From Tomocerus qinae (Eukaryota > Arthropoda > Collembola > Entomobryomorpha > Tomoceridae), in the NCBI GenBank assembly GCA_020055645.1, contig CM034549.1, positions 16,141,930 through 16,205,929 on the forward strand: a stretch of DNA of 64,000 nt, in the 5' to 3' direction. Position 1 is the stretch's first letter, and each line of letters begins with the position of its first letter. Positions 27,201-36,200 of the stretch are shown piece by piece. The translations under genes were made by a program, and so were the position numbers. The notes beneath the pieces are model-generated. The model worked only from the letters and a program-made list of their open reading frames with translations, ran no database searches and was not told the origin of the DNA.

Positions 27201-30200
27201 AATTATTCGGATCACACTTTTTTATTATTTCAGAAAATGAACATCCTGACTAATATAGCTGTTTAATTTCTAGTTTTACAATATCTGGCTTTAGAAGGTC
27301 TTGGAAATCGCATTACTGACAAAACTGCGTTCAATGCATTTAATGGTCTTCAAAAGACCCTGCAGTACTTATCACTAGTTGGAATGCATAAGGTTTGTGT
27401 ATTATAACTAAATCATGTACACAGAAGCTAAAGCTCTTGAAATCAACCACGATAACAACATTTATAACCTTTTTTCGTCTAGATCACCGAAGTAGGTCAA
27501 GAGTATCTTTCTTCTGAGTTTTCGTCAAGTGGGTGCGTGGTAAATCTAAAATGAAACGAAATAGCTCTCCAGATTCTCTTAGTATTGCAATGCCCCTGTG
27601 CAAAACTTCTCCTCTGGCACCTAAATCCACATGAAGTCAAATATTTCATTTTAGCAATGCATTTCATCATTCTCTAGGAATAAAATTCATATTCCATAAA
27701 AATCCTTTGCAAGTAAATGGTTGTTCTTTGTGTTGCATCATTGAATTTGCCTTTTCTAATACATTCATACCTTTGTGCATTTGACTCCTATGATGAAACC
27801 GTCATGGTAATAATGGTAGTCATAGGTCATGTCATAATCATAACACTCCCAACATCACTCTATGTGATGATGTATTTTATTGCACAGTGCAGTGCCCCAA
27901 AAAGCTAAGCATTCCAATTGGCGATAAAAAATGACATGCCAAAAGTATTCTTAGGTGTTCGACATACATTTTCATACAGGCAATGACAAATTCTTTCATC
28001 AAAGTTCATGATGCGTGAATCAAACTATCAATGATGTAAAGCCCTTCGAATTTGAAATTTTCTTGCTATGATCCTCGGTGCAATAATGTCGAGGTATTCT
28101 TATACAACATTCAGATAGGATTGCTCTTGTTTGTTTGTCATTAGATTTTATATCAATTCCTACGCAGTGTATTGAATGGTGGATAAATTATAATGTAGAT
28201 TATTTCCAACCGGATCCTATCGCAATGATGGAGTTAATAATAATGAAAAAGTAACATCCAACTGGAACGATGGCATTCCGGTAGCATATATTATAATCTT
28301 AAAATATCTTTGTAAAAGATTTAAAATTGAAAAGTAAGTAACGGAATTTTTGATAGGATTCCATAATGGAAGGCATATTTGAGCAACTAGATGGAAAAGA
28401 CTTAAAGAACTGCAGAGAAGTTTGTAAAACTTGGTCTATGCTAGCAGTGTCCTTTCTGAATTCGAAAACCTGTGTCACGTATGACTGTAGTCAACAGAAA
28501 ACGAATTTGGCATGCTTCAGTTCAACGAGAACAAGTAAACGACTAGTAAAGTTTCTATGTACATCAGAATTAGGTTTCACCTGCTGGAATGAAATGCGTG
28601 TCAAATCAGTAACGAGTGACGGAATGCTCATCTTCCTACAGAAGCTACCGAAAGAATTGCAAACTCGTTCGTTGCAAAATATTACATCACTAGAAATTTC
28701 TCACAGTTCTATGAAATGGGGAAGAATGGCTTCATTTATAAGATTATTCGATAATTTGAAAGTTTACAAGGATACAATGAATAATAATTACACTGGGAAT
28801 CTAGTATCCTACATTTGTGGTGATAGGCAGAACACAACGGAATATATCGAAGAAAAATTTGGTATGAAACCTTTCCCTATTACTTCTTTGACAATTACTA
28901 AGAAAGAAACAAGTGCAAATTTAAATATGCTACTGAGGCTTCTACTAAGGACGGTGAAAGAATTAGAAAGCTTCGAATTAAAACTGCACAATAATGGCTT
29001 TGGATGGATAGCAACAAATGACCGAACGGAATTCGTGACAATCTTAGGATTTTTTATATTGAAGCAATCGCGAACATTGCAAGATTTATCTCTGTCTTGG
29101 TATTGTGCCCGAAGTAACTTTTACTTTGAAGATTTCTTGATGTGTCTAGGAATTGTTTTTGCAGGGGAACTTCAATTAACAACATTAAATCTTCATTTCG
29201 AATGGATTGATTTACTTCACGATGATGTTGAACAAATCTTTATACCATTTATCAATCGATTCACCAGTTTGAAAAAGTTATCCGTAGCAAAAATTCTTCT
29301 ACATCCTCAATCTGCACATAGATTAGAACAACTTCGTCCTGCTAATAGTCCTGGTTGCGAATGTGACTTTTCAATTGTATTTAGTGATCATTCGAGTCTT
29401 GATAGTCATCATCAAATTCTAAATATTCTAGAAGGGAGCTCTGTAATGATTAATTGTGTCAATTCTATAAGGATAATTATCTCGGAGACAACTACTTACG
29501 AACTTTCACAATTGATCACCGTTGAAAATGCCACAGTTATATATCTACGCACGACAGAGCTTCTAGTTAATGTAACATACTTTCCTTTAGGAACAGATTT
29601 TCGTCGCTTTAACATTTCTCTCGTTGTTCTTTCCTTTCCCAATTTATCTACCTTATGGATTCTTGATGGACCTAGATTTATATACAAAGGCTCTGTCAAT
29701 ATTGGGCGGCAGTGGGATAAAATGAGTACAGCTTCAATAGGCGATTCAGATATGCAAATGATTTTAGATGGACTTCCTCAATTGAAAAGTTTAAGACTCA
29801 GGGTTAGAATGGCACATCTCACTGACTACGGCCTTACTGGTATTAAACCTGAAACAAGGAAGAGAATCATCAACAATAAAACTATTTCTAAGGATATTGA
29901 ATCTTTGGATCCTGTCAAGGACTTTTGTGGCTCTTCCATCTCTAAACTACGAAGTATATTCAATATTTTAACCCAATAGATACCTAAATAAATTATATTT
30001 CACTAACGCAGCGTGATTCTGTACAGATCTTCAGGAAATTATGTTAAAAGGACTAGGAAGGGATATAACAGATATAACTACCTATTTGGCCTTCACTGAT
30101 GTACCAAACTTAAAAACAATTCAACTCTATGGTTCAACTATGATCACTAAAGTAGGAAAACGTCATATGGCCAAACTATTTCCTAAATCAAAAGGATTTT

Positions 30201-33200
30201 GTGTTTTAAATAATTTCTGAAAAATATTCAAAAAAACTTAAACAATCTTCCGAAATTGTTCAGTATCTACGCAAATGCTTCTCCAATAACTAATCTCTAT
30301 CCCAAATACAATCAACTAAAAAGATCACGTTTTAAATATCACTGCACTTCTATTTGGTAACAAATATGAATAAATGTATCAATGTAAATAATTCTCAAAA
30401 CGTTTGATGATCTGAGTGAACCTTGACTTTACTGCTAGTCTGCTCTGATACAAATATCTACTTTATACTGAATGCGATGTTATTATAGGTAGATAAGTAT
30501 ATGATTACATTATATCCTCCCTAAAATATGACGAATTGTATAATAAGGACAAAATGATCAAAGAATTTTCATTTGCTCTTCGTGGATTTTAGCCATCTGT
30601 TTAAATATAGTTGTTAAACTCCTGGAAATGACTCAAAGTGCAAAATGCCCCAGGAAATTGAAAAGAGAGACAATTATCTAACTCTGCTAATTAAAACAAC
30701 ACCTTTATGAGGTGAAAGTTGTCTACGTACATATTTGTACAGCCAGAATCCTGTCTCCATTTCCAACGACTATTTTCATCCGTTTATTTCAGTTACAAAA
30801 GGTGTAATAACTGGTGCTAATAATTTTGCATGATGGTAAATAGTTGATGTAGACTAGCATAATTCCAGACACACTCTGTTTCTCAGTAAATAATTATTAT
30901 ACAGACATTATTTGATCTTCTGGAATATGACAATTCTACGTAGTGTCCACAAAATTTGGATTCTCTCCATGTAATTGTGTTAGAACATTATTTGCACGTG
31001 TAAACTTGCCCTTGATATCTCTCTGAGCCCTGTAGTAAATGATAAAATTGAATTATGATCTCTCATGTGTTAAATCAAATACAGAGAACATCAAAATTTT
31101 CAGAAGAACACGACAAATGCGCACTACTTTCTGTTGGGTGATAATTCTGAAGTAGAAGTGTTAGTAAGGATAATATAAGTAAGTGATAATGGTAATAATA
31201 TATTTCTATTCAGCCAATGTGTTTATCAAAGTATTGATATTGAAATATCATGCATAGAATTGAATTCTAAAAGCACTACCCATTTTGGGAATTATTGCAA
31301 ATCTGAAACCAAGTTAGTCAATAATTATTTTGAATTATGTAGTGTTTTTGTATCTATATATTTTCAATTATATTTAAATATTGAAAGAAACATTTTTAGT
31401 TTACGGCAGCAATGCCCTTTTCATACAATTTTTTCTTTCTTGTGCATTTCTCATCTTTATGTACACTAACATGTAATTTCAAGTACAGTAGCATCATACG
31501 TTTTTGTTAGTGTATGTTTGTGCGCATTGCATGCTTTGGTTTATTTAATCAATTTTAATACACCCAAAGCGATTCGAACGAAATAATAGGATTCGAATTA
31601 CCTTGAATGTACCATTACAGTAGTAGGTGTATTACGTGGGTGTTAACAATGCAAAGTAAAGGACTAGCTAGAGACAAAGTTGAGTATTATTTTCTCGTTA
31701 CAACTTTCTGCGGGGGTAACTTGTCAATTTATACTTGAAAACCGACACAATAGCATTGAATAATTCATATGAGAATATTAGTTTGCAATGCAATGGTTGA
31801 ATGTGCACCAACAATTGTGAACACAACGGATCTATTATATCATATGTAAGTCAACGTTGGAACAGTAATTACCATTCAATGGTGTTCAGCGTAACAGTTA
31901 TTTCAAATAAATAGAAGTGAAAGCATGACAGAAGTAATCTCTACTATACAATGTTCAAATGATTATTATTACGACTGCAAGTCTTACGGCTATGATTATT
32001 TCCCTGATGTAAACCAAACCATGTTGTTGTGTAATCTTGTTTTGTCTACCTCTGACCTGAAGTAATCTGAATAGATGCAAAACAATATTATGAAACACAA
32101 ATACAAAGATTTGCTCTAAATTACCTCTGTATGATTATGTTATTACATTTTTGGTTTTATACATATGTACATTTCTGTATCGATGTATTTTATCTGCCAT
32201 GTGCAATGACATTTCTCCAAAACACAAAGACTCAGCAGATCTATCTAATATGGTTTATACGGGTTTATACTATCATATAATACATCTGTAAGCTTTTAAC
32301 ATTAGTAACGTTGAAGGTCAAGATAATTACCTTAGTGATTATTATTGGGACTATAATGACAGTCCCAATAATAGTCACTAAAGGTATCTTGGTTGAAGGT
32401 ATTAATATTTGGCGATTTGTATTAAAAGTATTAATTACATTAATAATTAGGTATGCGTTATGCAATGTAATGGTGTTTTTTTTTGTATTAACAGAATTCG
32501 CTTATAAAGAGTGTCTGAGTGACGGCAGTTGGTTCAAACACCCGGATTCCAATCAAATATGGTCCAACTATACAACTTGTATCGACCTACAGGATCTTCA
32601 GGTTTATTTTTTTAATGCTCTCTTTTGGGATTCGTTTATTACATTATTATTTTGTGATTCCTGGATTTGACATAATATGACTCGTATGTCATATCCAGAA
32701 ATGACTGTCGACTTTACTAAATGCTCATCAGATTTTCATTATCATTTCAGCCAAAACAAAAGTGAATAACCGTGATAATATGGTTATGATTTCAATTGCA
32801 GTGGCGACGGTTCATCATCACTTTTTATGAGCTCGGTTACTTCCTGTCTGTTTGCGCCCTCCTTATCTCCTTGATAATTTTCTGCGCTTTCAAGTAAGTG
32901 GCATAACGTAATTTAATAATCTATTAACAAAGGCGAGCCAGAGTGTAATCTGTCAGGCATCAGCCTTGACATCCTCACTTTCCCTACTCTCCTACCTAAA
33001 ATGCCAACTCGTGGAATTTGGCTAGTTTTCTGTTTTAATTATATTAACACAGTACACGCTTTCATTCCACTTCTCCTCTACTAATATTACACCAAGGAGT
33101 AGTATCTAGATTTACTTTACTCAAAGTTAGATTCACAAAGTTCTCTATTATTGAAATATGAAAAGGGAAATGTGATTATGAAGGGCATGACAGGGACTAC

Positions 33201-36200
33201 AAATAAAATTAGTTAAATAAATAAGTCTCTCTATCTATGGGGAAAACTTTGGTCAAAACCTTGCATTCAATTTTCTGTTGCCTCCTAATTTTCTGTTCAC
33301 ACGCAACGTATATAACAATGAGATGGAGAGTAATAGTCTACTTACAAATGTCTTTTGCACTGAGCACTTTTCCGCCTAATTGACTCTTACGATAATGATT
33401 CTAATAATTATTACTGCAATCAATAGTTACTACGCAGTATTATTTCCTATCATTTACTACGAAAAGATGTCACGAGAGTTGAAGCGCATTTCTCCAAGTA
33501 CTATTAAAACAAAGTGTGTATTAGGTAGTCTTTTAGCCGCATGTGCCACTTTCGCTAGGACTAATATTATTTTTCTGGAAACGTAGTAAAATGATTAAGT
33601 TTTAGGTACGTATGCTTCTATTGACATTGACAGTACTTCATAAGGAATCATTATAATTGGTTCATTAAAGTAAATGACTTACATTGTACTTACTGATATT
33701 GTACCTGTAAGCCGTGACTATTGTGGCCAACCTGTAAACAGCTTTGTGAAAACAATGAAGGGAATTTCCTCGATCACGCTAGCTCAAAGTACGACATAAA
33801 AATCCGTCGTGTGCCAATTATAATTGGGCGTGGGAAGACAAGGATAATAAACAAAGCCGATGCACTATGAACTTATTTTCATTAAGGATGTCCTCTAACT
33901 TCGACCTCTGTATTTGTTAACTTTCTTTGTCCATAATACAGTACATTTCTTCCTTATAATGAACAAATACTTTCCCTAAAACCACTCCTACTGCTTTATA
34001 GTACTTCATATTCGCAATGGTAAAATCTCCCTGATTTACAACTTTGATATAAAGTTGAAAATAGAAGAGGAATTATATATGTAATGTTTTAGGGAATATA
34101 CACTGTTATATAAACTATACTGTTACGTAATGGTAATTTAAATAACGAAGTTAATTTGATCGGAAAATTTTGCTAGATGCCTAGAATGTACCCGAGTGAG
34201 GATCCACAAGCATCTTTTCGTCTCCTTTATCATCAGTAACACTTTGTGGATGATATGGCATAGACTGGTCGTTAATGACCCACAAGTTCTTCTGCAGAAC
34301 AGCGTAAGTAACATAATTTTCTCTAAAATGTTCCTACCCAATATCCTTAAGTGAAATGCATCTTACTATAATGATTATTATAAGACATCTGGCATAGACC
34401 GATTCCATATTGGAGATACAGTGTGTGTAAAATGTATAATGCCCAACTTTCACTACCCTAATGATTTTCAAACCACATGAAAACAAGTACTATGGTTTAA
34501 CTTTCGAGAAAGTGAAAGTAGAGTGAAAGTCTCGTGTGGTTGAAGGCATGAAAAGAGAAAGTTCATCACATTGAAGCACAATTACATTTTCAGTTTTAAT
34601 TAACTGTTTAAAGTACGTGCTTCAAGTATAACAATATGTATTTTGTGCCATATGTGGAGAGTGATAGGAATTCATTTGTGTTTGTAGCTGTGGTGTCAAG
34701 GACTTCATGTAATGGTCATGTACTTTCTTATGGCCAACTACTTCTGGATGTTTTGTGAAGGATTTTATCTGCACACCCTGCTTGTCTTTGCTTTCCTTCG
34801 ATCGGAGACACAGCTTTTGAGAGGATTCTACGTCTTTGGATGGCTTGGACCGGCTCTTCCCATGTTCTCTTATGTCTATTTCAGGACAAATGACGGATCC
34901 GATAATCAGGCGTAAGTCTTTTCTAGTGTGAAATTATTTTGTGGGTACTACAAGTACAAAAACTATGGACTCTTTCACTTTTTCGCTTCGTTGGTTTTAC
35001 GCTTCGATTTACTACACAGTGTGTATAAAATGATGAGATTCAATATGGCATTGGTTTGAACAAGTCTTTTGTTAATCCTATAGTTTTCTTACCTCCTTTG
35101 TTTTCATCATCCTTGCATGCTATACCTAAATAACATGTGCTACTCATACAACCAAGTCGAACATGTTCTGAGAAAAAAATAACATTTTTGAAAGAGAAAG
35201 TTTTCTTTCTCTATTTGTTTTCTTTGGCTCATTCCTTTAATTCAATTTCCAAAAATATTTTTATTAGCTTACTAATCGATATTCATCATTATTCATATTT
35301 TCTCAAAATTTGTAAAAGGTTGAAAAATGAAGCGTAGACCAAGAATATTTTTAATTGAATTTTTTGGGTAAAAATGATTTCAAAAACTTTCACTGAACGA
35401 TTTTTCCCTAATAATTAAATATTTCGCTCTTCTCTTTCAATTCAAAACTTTGCTGCATGCAATGCAGTGATATGCAAAAAGAAGGGAGAAAGTGGATATT
35501 CTACATGCACTTTCTTCGTTGATGTATGAATATGAATATTTCTTGCTTTTGGCGTGATTCTGGAGTTTGGTTTTGTTCAATGATAATGTACAGTATAAGG
35601 TACAATATCTACCTATGCATGTATATTACATTATGTAAATTCAATATACTAGTATGTCTTTTTTTGAATACAATACGAAATTGAGTACAACATTGCATTG
35701 TTTAGTATGTATGGAGCATAAACCAGGATAAAATGTATAATACAACTAACAAAATGTATACTATAACTACAAGTAAGTCAGTTTTTCTTTAAGATTTATA
35801 TTTTCACAATTGACTGCAATTTGGATACGATACTATAAATGTAATATCTCTTTGAATTTGGCTACAGATGTTGGGTGTCGGAGAGTAAATGGAGCCTGAT
35901 TCAGAAGATCCCAGTTTGTCTTTGTTTGGCCCTTAGCTTGGCGTTTCTCATAAATATTCTTCGGGTTTTGGTGACCAAATTGAAGGATCAACGGAATTTC
36001 AGCAATGCATTGCGGCGCAACTCCTCTATCAACGCTCCAGACAATCATCACTCTTTACGAAAGGTTTTCCTTTTTTGCTTTGCAACATAAACATATGTCA
36101 TGCTCATGCCAGGCATTATTTCCCTTATCCTTAGCAATGGATCGAAGGATTATAGCTCAAGGCTCACACGCCCATTGTCGTCTTTCAACAGAACCCCCAG

